From Epiperipatus broadwayi (lineage: Eukaryota > Onychophora > Udeonychophora > Euonychophora > Peripatidae), in assembly GCA_028023455.1 (NCBI GenBank), contig JAQFVV010000031.1:9786093-9850092 (forward strand): a DNA stretch of 64,000 nucleotides, given 5' to 3'. A program made the position numbers and the translations under genes. Numbering within the stretch: the first letter of the stretch is position 1; each line of letters begins with the position of its first letter. Below the pieces are notes generated by a model. It did no database searches. It saw only the letters and a list, made by a program, of their open reading frames with translations, and had not been told where the DNA came from. This document shows positions 13,095 through 23,889 of this stretch, piece after piece.

Positions 13095-13412
13095 AAACAT
13101 CTACATTTCTATCACATGTGAAAACACAACTAAGTAAGCAAAATAAAACTAATACTTTTTTTCTCTCATTATTTACATTACTAATTGAAAGAAAAAAAAA
13201 TCATTAATGTCTTTTAAAAATTGATCGATAACTTATTTATTTTTATTAACCCATAATTCCAAGTAGCACATCTAGCTTTGTCATTTAATTTACTTTAGGA
13301 ATTGTCAAATATTTGATTTACAATTTTATTTAAAATGCAAATAAGAAAGAGTCACAAAATATTTTAGATTTTTATAAACTATGCAATTCAAATTCTTACT
13401 TGCATCAACACC
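13095..13412 (+). repeat. Dispersed direct repeat, copy 2
   Basis: Partner of 8725-9072; see that entry. The copies are separated by about 4.3 kb holding the palindrome and the tandem duplication. Confidence 0.7.
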
Positions 13413-13799
13413 ATCTTCCTTTCTTTCTTTACAGTACAACTTATCATTTCATTGTTTCTTGCTTATGACAAAGTACTTTCCATTATATAACGGTTTGTGA
13501 TACCATTAAATGTATCAACTAATTGTTTTTTTTATTATTTATTAAACCAGTATACTAAGTGATGTGCATGCTACATCTAGTATGTGTGACCATAAACAGA
13601 TATCACTTTGTACATTTATTACTCAATTAATAAGAATTTTTCATTAAAGACATATTTTTATTTAATGCGACTTTGTAATCTGTGCTGTTATTAGAATTGG
13701 TTTTAGTTACAATACATATATATATAAATGATTTTTTGGGTAACATCGTGTTATTTTTTATAACATTAATATATACATATATATATTTGAAACAAGTAC
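13413..13799. other. AT-rich sequence, no feature seen
   Basis: Only short AT runs are visible. Confidence 0.4.
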
Positions 13800-15310
13800 A
13801 ATGTATATATCTAAGCTTGATGTAATTAGAGAGAAATTAAACACAGACTTGCAAGCTCTTGCCATCATCCATTCCATCTTATATAACTAATACATATGCC
13901 CATGTACATGTAAAATACACAAATAATATCCAATATATGTATTTTATGCTAAACCAACATTCATCAAATTGTGAAAATCACCATTTTCTACACATGCATA
14001 TAATCAGTGCTAAGTTTATATTAAGATAAAAAATATTCAAACTTTAATACTAGGCTTCAATCCTCTTCACATTCCAACACTTCAGCCATTCATATCATTG
14101 AAAATCTAATGATGAAGTGCTCAAAGTTTTTGCTGATGCCAATATTATTGTCATCCCTTACAACTTGTATGTTGAACTTTAATATGTCCATTTAAATACA
14201 CCAAAGAGGGATAGGTAGAATTCAGGCTTAAGTAAATTTGAATACAATATATATACCTAAGCTTCTGGAATTAGAGACAATTTAAATACAGACTATCAAG
14301 CTCTCTTCAGCCATCCACTCTTTCTTATATAATTTATACACATGACCACATATAGGTGGAAAAGGTAAATGATCTCCATTATATGTATTTCATGCTAAAC
14401 CAGCTCTCATTACTTGGTCCAGATGACTATCTCTCACACATATACAACCAGCACTCAGTTTAAATTAAGATAGCAAATCTACGAACTTTAATGAACAGGT
14501 GTCAATTCTCTCCATTATGCAAGTTTTTAGCCATTCAAATCACTGAAATTCTGAGGATGAATGGCTGAAGAGGATTGTAGAGGAATGAAGCCTGTCCATT
14601 AATGTTTGAAGATTTGTTATCTTAATAAAAATTGAGCATTGATAATATGTATGTGTGAGAGATAGTGCTCTGCATTAACTGATGAGTGCTAGTTCAGCAT
14701 GAAATGTATATACTGGTGATCATTTATCTTCTTCCCATGTATGTAGTCATAAGTGTCAGTTATATAACATGAAGTGGATGACTGAAAGTAGCTTGAAAGT
14801 CTGTGTTTGAATTCCCTTTAACTACATCACACATTCAGCCTGAATTCTGCCAATCCCTCCTGTATATTTAAATGGATATATTGAGATCCTACATATGAGA
14901 GTCAGTTTGACTTTGCTATATGAATATGACAATAATATTGTCACCAACAAGGGTTTTTTTCTCATGTGTTATAGCATCACCAGGAAGCGAACTCACTAAC
15001 CCAGCACAACTGCTTGTAACGCAGCCATCACTGACCTCAGCAGATATTCAATGATATGGAAGACTGAAGAGTTGGAGAAAACTGAAACTTGTCCATTAAA
15101 GTTTGAAGATTTGCTTTCTTAATATAAATTGAGCATTGATTATATGTATGTATAGGAGATGGTTTTCTGCATCAACTGATGAGTACTGATTCAGCACAAA
15201 ATATATGTATTGGAGATCATTTCTTCACATGTCTGTGGTCATGTGTATCAGTTATATAGGATGAAATGGGTGACTGAAGAGAGTTTAAAGGTCTATGTTT
15301 AAACTTTCCC
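13800..15310. mobile_element. Compound palindrome of family B repeats
   Basis: Two plus-oriented units (about 13800-14160 and 14235-14560) are followed by two minus-oriented units (about 14560-14830 and 15060-15310). The shared core reads 'catgctaaaccagc' ... 'gtgctcag' ... 'attaagata', followed by 'cttcaatc' and 'gaaaatct-atgatg'. The central turn is near 14543. A segment carrying 'aattcaggctta' at 14219 is matched in reverse near 14835, so the whole locus forms a symmetrical inverted repeat. Other family B copies lie at 22.3 and 51.5 kb. No coding frame was found. Confidence 0.7.
14957..15047 (-). repeat. tRNA-derived SINE
   Basis: Read on the minus strand it has a degenerate A-box region (gatggctgcgttacaagcag), the tract 'ctgggttagtgagttcgctt' carrying a Pol III B box, and the family 3' end 'gatgctataacacatgag'. 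It belongs to the same SINE family as 25866-25963. It sits inside the right half of the family B palindrome and is therefore younger than it. Confidence 0.65.
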
Positions 15311-15334
15311 TCTAAATATATATAAAAATTAAAA

Positions 15335-15975
15335 GCCTTAAACAACTAGACAATAAAATAATCAAAATTACCCCCAAATCACAATTAAATCAGACTAGCC
15401 AAAGAAAACAAATTCTAAAACACAACCAATGGTTTCACTGCTACGAGCAGACTTCTCAAGTGAAAATGAGTAAAAGATAACAAATTTATACTAAATATTA
15501 TCCACAATTCTTACATGACAGACACACTTAATATTAAAAAAAACCTTTAAACAATTGACTTAGGATCATAAATTTTTAATAATAAAGATTCTTTCAAAAA
15601 AGTTCAGTCATTGAAACTATATTTTATTTATTATCACTGCCGTTAACAGCACACACCTCTTTTTTTTTCAAACATGTGTCTTATAAAATATAATGTTCTA
15701 TTCCACTAAACCTAATCAAAAAAATATACATCCTCCTTTTTTTTTCCCCAAAAGCTTTATTTCAAGTCATTTTCAAGGATTTACGAAATACATATTTATA
15801 TCTTTATAATTATCAATACAATTAAAAAAATAAAATAAAAAATATAAAAATGCTTCTATCCTTATTAGAAAAAACATTTTCCTTTCCTTTATCAATATAT
15901 CTTTTTATATATAATACATTATATATACTCTACACTTACTTACTTTTTTACTCCCCAAACTTTTTCTTTTTTTTT
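15335..15975. repeat. PLE1 left inverted terminal repeat
   Basis: Its reverse complement matches 18525-18582 plus 19783-20150, for example 'aattgtattgataattataa' (reverse complement of about 15803-15822, and 19869-19888). It lacks the hAT insertion and so represents the empty site. It carries about 230 bp that the right arm lacks around 15440-15680, including an imperfect hairpin with CTGCT/AGCAG arms and a following GAAAC on the minus strand. Confidence 0.7.
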
Positions 15976-16442
15976 TTTTTTACATATACTCTCTTTTTTA
16001 AAAAAAAAAAAACCCCCAATATTTGTTCCTTTCCATTCTGTATTATATAAAGAAAAAGCGGAAGTTTTGGGGAGAGTTAAAGATATATATGAAAAATTAA
16101 AAATATTAATTAATTTAGAGGAAGGAAGTATTTTAATATATATATATAGAGAGAGAGAGAGAGAATGGGAATTTTTAGGATAAAGTGAATTTAAGGCATA
16201 ATAGGAAATTAGAGAAGTTAATAAAAAATAGCAATAAGGAATATATATATGAGAATAAGAATGGAAATCAAAGTAAATTTAAAAATATAAATAAAAAATA
16301 TGTTAATAATAAAAAAAATTATAATTAATTTAACAGATAAAGTTTTTAAAGGAAATGAAAATAAGATATTGGAGAAGGATTTCAAATATATACGGGCGGC
16401 GCAAAAATATTGCTATTAAAAAGAAATTTTTGAAATAGAATA

Positions 16443-18420
16443 GTGGATAGATTAAAATATATAAATAATATGAATAATGGTAATGAAAGAAAGAATAATG
16501 TTTATGATATGATGATGAAGGAATTTCAATATAGAATGGAAGAATTAGAATATTATATGAAAAATAATAAGGGATGGAACTATGTTAATAAAGATGAATG
16601 GAAAATTATTAAGGATATGAAGAGTAAATATAAAGATGTATTGCTTTGAAAAGGGGATAAAATATCTAGTATGGTTGTAATGATGAAAGAAGAATATAAG
16701 GAAAAGATAAAAATATTATTAAAAAAGGATTGTTTTGAAAGGATTAAGAAGAATGAGGGAATAGAGAAAAATAAAATAGTAAATAGGATTATAACAGTTT
16801 TATATATAAAAGGGAATATTGGTAAGGAGGTTTTAGTAAAATTGAAGAGAATGGATTTTAAAGATGCTATGATATACCAAGTACCAAAAACACATGATAC
16901 ATATACCATTAAAACCTATAATTAATAATGTGGATACATATTATGAGAAGATATAAAAATGCTTATTTAATAAGATTTTTTTAAAATATGGGTTAAAAAA
17001 ATAATGTTGGTAATTCAAATGAATTTGTTAAAAGATTTTAAAAGGTTTTGGTAGAAAAGAATAATTTTATAAATATGTATTTTGTAAATTGGATACATGT
17101 AACATGTATAAAAATGTCGATCCAATTAAAGCATTTGAAATAATTATTGAAATGTATGTTAAAAATGATATATTACATGATATTTTGAATATATGCTGTA
17201 AGTACAGTATATTATATTTGTATACAATGAAATATATTATAAGCAATGTAAAGGTTTGAGTATGGGTAATTGTTTAAGTGGGTTATTGGCATCATTATAT
17301 ATGAATTATTTTCAAAGATTTTTTAGTGTAACAAAATACAAACGTATATTTTATGTGAGATATGTTGCTGATTATTTTTTAGTGTTTAATGGTAATGATA
17401 GGAAATCAGAATATTTTTTAAAGTATATTAATTTAATTGATGAAAATATTAAGTTTATAATAAAATAAATAAATAAATAATTCAATTAATTATAGGATGT
17501 TAAAATTTAAAAGATCATAAAGAATTATAGGATAAATATTGAGACAAGTATATTTAGAAAGAGTATTATTTATGGGTTATTAAGTAATTAGAAATCCGAT
17601 ATAGCATACATACATAAGATAAATATTGTTAATAATAGGATAATTAGGGAAATTAATTTATGTTCAGAGGAAAATTTAAGGACGAAATGGGTAAGATAGG
17701 AGAAAAGGCATTGAAAAAGATTATTCAAAATATTATTCAAATAAAATTATTAATAAATTATGTGCAAAGAAAAATATTGAAAAAATAAAATTGGATAAAA
17801 AAAAAAAAAAATAGAAAGAAATTTATATACAGTAGTCATAAGATAACAAAAAATACTTTTTTTAAGATTAAAAAGATTATGAAGGATAGAAATAGGAAAT
17901 ATAAAAAGGAATGTAGTTTATTGTTGAAACCAGTATATAAAATAAATCTAATTTAGGAAATGTGTTAAACAAACCAAAAATAGGAATGTTGAAAATATAA
18001 ATGGTATATATAGAATTGTGTCTTTAGATTATAAAAAAGATAATACAAAGAATAAATTAGGGATAAAGTTGAAACAACATTTAAGGGATAAAAATTCAAT
18101 GGAATTTGCAAATATAATTTTTTTTTCCTCAAATATTTATTAAACAAGTACAGTGTCTACAATGACAATTATGTATACATGGTAAGTTAAAGGGAAAGCT
18201 AGAATTACAAACATAAACAAACATAAAGAAGGATTACCTGAGGATAAATAAATATAAGATAGAAATATTCTGGGCAAGAGGTAATAAATTTTAAGTTAAG
18301 AATGCTGGAAAAAGTAAGCTTATATAAAGACAGAATGGTAAAAGAGAGTTTATGTATAAAAAGAAATAAATCTATTCTGAATAAAATAAATTATGTAAAT
18401 GATATGTTTTAAGTAAAGAA
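16443..18420 (+). pseudogene. PLE1 reverse transcriptase / GIY-YIG protein remnant
   Basis: Consecutive frames joined by stops and shifts give, in order: a lysine-rich N-terminal part (16443-16925) containing VPKTHDTY, a form of the RT motif seen in Penelope-like proteins; the RT region with GLSMGNCLSGLLASLYM (about 17252-17302) and RYVADYFLVF (about 17359-17388), where the usual catalytic YVDD has become YVAD; then a C-terminal GIY-YIG-like stretch, CNDNYVYIG-like (about 18155-18185, with M in place of I), and a downstream KINYVND. Stops are frequent throughout. The family assignment rests on motif order, not on a database search. Confidence 0.6.
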
Positions 18421-18582
18421 TAAATTTGAGGGTAAAGGTATTGTTTTAAATTAATTAGTTAGTAGGTATAAAAAGGACAGTAAAAATATTTGTGTTTTTT
18501 TTTTAAAGATATGTATATGTAAAAACAAAAAAAAAGTTTGGGGAGTAAAGAAAAAAGTAAGTGTAGTGTAAATATAATAGAG

Positions 18583-19774
18583 CAGTGGCCTTCAACCCTT
18601 GGTCTGTGTACTGGTATTGGTTCACAGAATTTTCTGCCAGTCCACACTAGACTGGCAGGAAAGTTTGTAATAACAAAATAATAAGATTTTAAACTTTTAA
18701 TTAATATAAACAATTTTTATTTATTTTTTTCATCGCAATTGCTTAAATAAAATTAATTATAAATCAAAATTTTATTTAAATTATTAAATAATACTATAAT
18801 TACTAAATAATAATCAAAGGAATTTATCTGAAAATGCAATCTTTAAAAGACAAAGTGTCAATCTCATGATAATTGCACCACTCCTTACACATCTATACCT
18901 AGTAGGCATTTCTGCCTTGCATCAGCTCATTTATTGGTCACATATAGCAAAATTTTTATTGCAGTTGTATCATCTTTTTATTTTGTGTGCAACATTTCTT
19001 TTTGAAAATGTAAACTTCACAAAATGGAGACAGATCATTGATGATGATTTTCCTTCATCAGGAACATAAATCTATTATCTTTTTTTATATATCAAAATGA
19101 CATCTTTATAATGATTGTTTTATTTTTTTAATCTTATTTTTACCCAATTAAAAAAAGAAACAGAATGAAAACAAAATCTAATCAATCATACATAAATTAA
19201 TTTGTTTTTCTAGTTATCACAAATGTTTATGGGGAGGGGGTAGAATTAAATTTTTTATTATTTTTTTAAAAAAAATTAAAAATTAAAAAAAAGTTTTTTT
19301 ATTATACAAAGTCCATATATATATAACTTCATCTTGTATATTTAACATTAAATACAAATATTACATTTATCATAATCATTGTCAGGTAATTAATTACATT
19401 AGCTGTGATATTTCCTAACATTCAGGTGAATAACATTTTATTTTTGCATGTTTTAACAATGAAATAATAAATGTAGCAATGCAGGCACATTAGTGAGAAT
19501 GTACTGTTTTCTGTAGCAGTATGACTGTACAGCTCGAGCAAAAATGTTCAGCATGTGAAGGTAAGCAATACCATTACAATACACAATAACTAGTGTGCTG
19601 TTTTGGTCAATTATAACAATTATGCTCATCTAAGGCTAAGCAGTTTAAATCTTTATGAAAATTTATCTGTAGAGTTTTACTGGTCTGCAAAATGTTATTT
19701 TCATTTTCGCTGGTCTGGGAAATTTTATCTTTATTTTTGCAGGTCTGCGGGTGTGAAAAGGTTGAAGAGTACTG
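18583..19774. mobile_element. hAT-type non-autonomous transposon nested in PLE1
   Basis: The element is bounded by a perfect 8-bp target duplication, TAATAGAG at 18575-18582 and 19775-19782. Its terminal inverted repeats are cagtggccttcaaccctt at the left and the complement of cagtactcttcaacctttt at the right. The 8-bp duplication and a CAGTG-like terminus are hallmarks of the hAT superfamily. Subterminal 'ctggtctg' and 'ccagtcc' repeats near both ends resemble hAT subterminal motifs. Internal frames of 67 and 62 codons do not look like transposase, so the copy is probably non-autonomous. Confidence 0.85.
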
Positions 19775-20279
19775 TAATAGAGTATATGTAAAAAAGATGT
19801 ATTGATAAATGAAAGGAAAATGTTGTTTTCTATGATAAGGATTGATGCATTTTTATATTTTATTTTTAATTGTATTGATAATTATAAAGATGTAAATATA
19901 TATTTTGTAGATCCTTGAAAATGACTACAAATAATGTGGTCAAAATGTTGAATGTTTAAACATATAAAAATACATATATGGTGATGAAAAAATAAAGTTT
20001 TTGGAAAGTAAAAAATAGGAGAGTGTTTATTTTTTTTATTGTATTTAGTGGAATAGTTCATTGAAACTAATAGTGTAGTTGTGTTTTACAGTTTATTTTC
20101 TTTGGCTAGTCTGGTTTAGTTGTGAATTTGAGGTAATTTTGATTATATATATGTATAATAGAAAATCATATAACAATACAAAATTAGCTGAAAAAACATA
20201 ATTTTATTAACAAATAGACATTTTCAAGTGAAATTCAACAAGAAAGGAAAAACACGTATATATACAAAACAAAATAGCC

Positions 20280-21620
20280 TTCTTATGTAATTCAATTAAA
20301 AAAACATCTTTAACATCATAGGATAACTTCATAAGATTGATGGCCCCAGATTCCTTTTTTATAAAGGATAACATCTGTATTGTCAAATAATTTTTTTATG
20401 ACTTGTATTTAGTTCATGAATAAAAATGCTAAATTATGATATCTATTTTTAATTCTACTATAATAACCCTAAATTTTTTCATTAAGACTTAATTTATTTT
20501 AACCTATATAAATTTTATGACAACTGCAAAGTATCTTATAAACTATACTAGGAATACATTCACCATCAATCCACTTTTGAACTATTTAATAATGAATATA
20601 AATCAAGATCTTTCTTACAGACCGCTTTCATATTACTTAATAAATAATTATTATTATAAGCCAATTTATAAATTGATGACTTAAATAGTTAAGAAATAAA
20701 ATTTTTATTTACACTAACAATTACATTTTTATAATTAACAAGTCTATAGATATTTTTATTATATAAGAGCATCATTTTCAAAATTAATAAACCTTTTTTT
20801 TTCTATAAAATAAAACATCAAATTGTTCAATATTTATATTCAAAATTTTTAATTTAATAAACTCAAAATTACCTTTCTCCATAGTAAAATTAGAACTACA
20901 ATCGATATATAATAAAATCCTTTAATATAACTTTCTGAATAACAAGCAATCATAAATATACCTAACAAACAATTTTAAAAAGAACACAAATGATTAATAA
21001 CACAGTTCTCTAAAAAATTAATTTAGGCAGAGATTATCAAATAAGAAATAACATAACCAATAACCCGTTCATCTTATAAAGCACATCATTATATATAAAA
21101 TATATAGAATCCTCTAATAATAATAGCAAATCATGAATAATCTTAATCTTGTCTGCAGAAAAATATTCACAATTCTTTAGGCTAGAAAGAAACTCATTAG
21201 TACAATTTTAGTTCTATCATCTGATTGATATATATTTTAATATCTAAACTATCAAATACACAATCACCCACTAAAACAAATCCATTTAGTTTATTTATCA
21301 AATGCCTCAAAAGGAAAAGATGAAAAAATTGATCTAAATTTATATAATGCTTAAAAGATGTAGTAAATGTTAAATTTTTATCAACCATCAACCCTTGTAA
21401 AATCAAAAATTTATCTAAAAGAAAAATCTTTAATATTTTAAATTAAAGAAAACCTCAGAAGTCAAACAATCATTAAGATAACAAGTTAAATAAGTAGTTC
21501 TATCCGTTTTTTTTATAATTTCAATTAACCAAGATCTTATAGTCTTACCAGAATCTGAATTTAAAATAGAACGCTTCCCATTATTTAGTTCTATTAAAAT
21601 CACTATTATTCAACAATGCA
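20280..21620 (-). pseudogene. Penelope-like element PLE3 remnant
   Basis: Reading the minus strand from about 21600 down gives a broken reverse transcriptase followed by a GIY-YIG endonuclease. Recognisable pieces are LFVRYIYDCLLF (about 20985-20940, the RT catalytic region, with YVDD altered), FKSSIYKLAYNNNYL just after it, and VYKILCSCHKIYIG (about 20547-20504), a clear GIY-YIG core, then ELNTSHKKLFDN and LMKLSYDVKD near the C-terminus. These C-terminal pieces match PLE2 at 35.3-35.45 kb, so PLE2 and PLE3 are one family, distinct from PLE1. Numerous stops and shifts make it inactive. Confidence 0.6.
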
Positions 21621-21734
21621 AAATGCCATCTTTGTCATCTTTTAATAGGGTAATATCATTGGTTTTCAATCTTTTTTTAAGAATGTCTATTTGCTTTGTG
21701 ACAAAAACATTTATTTCCTCAGAAATAGATAGTC

Positions 21735-21783
21735 TGACTTCGAATCAGGAGTTCGCAGGTTCAATTCTGGCACTAACAATTCT
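21735..21783 (+). repeat. tRNA-Arg-like 3' fragment, probably part of a SINE or tRNA relic
   Basis: 'tctgacttcgaatcagg' can form an anticodon stem with loop CTTCGAA, anticodon TCG (Arg). It is followed by a variable region and 'gcaggttcaattctggc', which contains a good Pol III B box and T-loop. There is no matching D-arm or A box upstream and no acceptor stem, so it is not an intact tRNA gene. It interrupts sequence next to the PLE3 remnant. Confidence 0.5.
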
Positions 21784-22021
21784 GGTGTTTGAACTTCTTA
21801 CAAACTCCTGAGCAATAAAGCCATTAGCATTATTTTTCTATTCAAAATTACCTGTAGAGACATTTTATTATAACAAAAGTAAAATCAATTGCCACATGAA
21901 TTTTTATTTAAAACCGTTTAAGTCAGAATTATTTAAAACAAAAGTAGACAAATTTGATCAAGATGATGATTAGGCCTTTTTTCGTTTTTTGATAACTAGG
22001 CCTTTTATTATAATACAATAT

Positions 22022-22142
22022 ACTTAAATATTTTTTTTCATGTGTCAAAGCATCGTAAGGGAAGTGAACCCATGATAACTGCTTGTATGGCAGCTGTTCT
22101 GACCACTCGGCCACCAATGCTTGACTACTTAAATATTTTTTT
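22022..22142 (-). repeat. tRNA-derived SINE with 16-bp target duplication
   Basis: The flanks carry the same sequence, acttaaatattttttt, at 22022-22037 and 22127-22142. On the minus strand the SINE reads, in order, tggccgagtggtc (Pol III A box, as in tRNA-Leu/Ser), a spacer, gggttcacttccc (B box), gatgctttgacacatg and an A-rich tail. The whole unit is about 90 bp, so it is little more than a tRNA head plus a short tail. It is the best-preserved member of the family in the window. Confidence 0.8.
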
Positions 22143-22267
22143 AGGAGGAACATTTTCTTTTACCAAAGTTTTTTATATTCTTTATTGTAAACAAATTCCC
22201 ATCTTAATCGAAAACACTTCAAGAAACAATTCAAAATAGAAAATATACCAATTAAATTAGTAACCGA

Positions 22268-22770
22268 AATATAGGCTTATTATATACCTGTATCAATATA
22301 TATATAATATATAGGGTATATGAACACAGAATTTCACACGACCCACCACTCTATCTCATATCACTGAAACACATGAACACATATATGTTGAAAAGATAAA
22401 TAATCACCAATATATGTATTTCATGCTAAACCAGCAATCATGAGTTAGTCCAGATTATCATCTCTACACATATATGCAATAAGTGCTCAGATATATATTA
22501 AGATAGCCACTCTTCATACTTTTATGGACAGGCTTCAATCCACTCCATACTCCAACTCTTCAACTGTCCATCCAATTGAAAATCTGATGATGGAAGGGTC
22601 AAAGGTCACCCTGAGGCCGAAATTATTGTCATATATATATCTGAGCACTTATTGCATATATGTGCAGAGATGATAATCTGGACCAACTGATGATTGCTGG
22701 TTTAGCATGAAATACATATATTGGTTATTATTTATCTTTTCAACATATATGTGTTCAAGTGTATCAATAT
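22268..22770. mobile_element. Family B repeat with short inverted partner
   Basis: The plus-oriented unit (22268-22632) matches 51506-51870 almost end to end, including 'aggcttattatat', 'catgctaaaccag' and 'ctgatgatggaa'. It is followed at about 22636-22770 by an inverted copy of its middle part (for example the complement of 'catgctaaaccagcaatcat' near 22695). A foldback is therefore formed, as at 13.8-15.3 kb. Confidence 0.7.
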
Positions 22771-23054
22771 TATACAATTAAATTATATAAATTAAACATA
22801 TTTTCACTAATAAATTTATTTAAAATCACTAACTTAAACATTAAAACAAAATAATATGTAGGAAAGAAAGTCAATTTCTTATCTAACCTAAAACTATAAG
22901 ATTTGTGGGAAATATTGTAAAGCCTATACAATTCTTAAGAAAATTGACTTTAACCTTTAAAGTAATTTCTTTATATCCATAATTTTTGCAAAAAAAAAAA
23001 TTAAATATTACCTGATACATACAAAAGTAAAGCAATTAATAATATGGTACTTAA

Positions 23055-23343
23055 TATTAGATCTGCTGCTCATGTTTGTGATGGCTGAATGCCATACTTT
23101 TGTCTACTGCGGGATGGCGAAGGTGTTTGCGATGGGAGATTGCCATATTAAAAAGTCATAACTATCTATTTTTATTTAGTATCATAATGTGTTTATTAGT
23201 TTTGGTACAAATTTATACTTTTCATATTGTTAAAAATTTGACTTTTAATATAGCATTCTCCCATCTCAAATGTCTCCCCTCCCCCACTGAAGAAAGATAC
23301 AGCATTTTGGCATCTCAAACACAGGCAGCAGGTCTAATACATA
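23055..23343. repeat. Foldback element 1 of the 23-kb cluster
   Basis: Left arm 23055-23160 and right arm about 23240-23343 are inverted copies. 'ttagatctgctgc' on the left pairs with 'gcagcaggtctaa' on the right, and 'gatgggagattgccatat' pairs with the complement of 'atatagcattctcccatc'. Each arm contains two short related sub-units. The arms are more GC-rich than the host DNA. The 83-codon frame at 23100-23351 crosses both arms and is not a credible gene. Confidence 0.7.
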
Positions 23344-23620
23344 AGTTCTAATAATACTAAAATTAAATAATTTTTTTAAGTAATTACAAACACACAAATA
23401 TTTAATACACTATAAAACATAAACAATTGAAAATTACTAATAAACATATAAAACTTATTTAAAAATATAAATAGTCAAATGCCCAAAATAGAAAATTAAA
23501 TACTGTCTATCTCTATACTAATAATGATAAATACAATAGAAAATCTAACAACATTACAATACTAGACAAATAGTTAAGATTTTACTTCATTAACGCTTAA
23601 ATAAATTAATATATATCTGT

Positions 23621-23823
23621 GCTCTGCGCACAGGTAATGAAGCTATTAATAAATTGTCAAAATTTTTACTGCCAAGCGCTTTTGGGACAGTCTACAGTCC
23701 CATATTCATGGCAAGTTATCCTGTTAAACTCACCATGAATATGGGACTGTAGACTGTCTCGAAAGCGCTTGGCAGTAAAAATTTTGACAATTTATTAATA
23801 ACTTCATTACCTGTGAAAAGAGC
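23621..23823. repeat. Near-perfect foldback, 91-bp arms
   Basis: Arms 23621-23711 and 23733-23823 are inverted copies with only a few mismatches, separated by a 21-bp loop. Core blocks are 'actgccaagcgctttt' and 'cagtctacagtcccatattc' with their complements. The low divergence suggests a recent foldback or MITE insertion, or maintenance by gene conversion. Confidence 0.85.
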
Positions 23824-23854
23824 ACACACACACACACACACACACACACATTAC

Positions 23855-23884
<30 letters not shown>
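23822..23884. repeat. (CA)n and (TA)n microsatellites
   Basis: A CA run at 23822-23850, a short spacer and a TA run at 23858-23884 directly follow the foldback. Confidence 0.9.

Positions 23885-23889
<5 letters not shown>

Larger units (their letters stand above)
15335..20150 (+). mobile_element. Penelope-like element PLE1, degenerate, with nested hAT
   Basis: The element has inverted terminal repeats of about 640 bp flanking a broken coding region for a reverse transcriptase and a GIY-YIG endonuclease, the domain pair typical of Penelope-like retroelements. Long terminal repeats in direct or inverted orientation are known for this class. The inverted arms are 15335-15975 and 18525-20150. 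The right arm is longer because a 1,192-bp hAT-type element lies within it. Outer ends share 'tttggctagtctg' (right, about 20100) and its complement (left, about 15390). Many stops and frameshifts show it is inactive. Confidence 0.7.

Noticed and set aside
16580-16909. 109-codon minus-strand ORF
   Set aside because: It is the antisense of the Penelope RT remnant; the plus strand shows the recognisable motif order.
21735-21783. Functional tRNA-Arg(TCG) gene
   Set aside because: Anticodon arm and T arm are present, but the D arm, A box and acceptor stem are missing.
23100-23351. 83-codon plus-strand ORF as a gene
   Set aside because: It runs across both arms of a foldback repeat.
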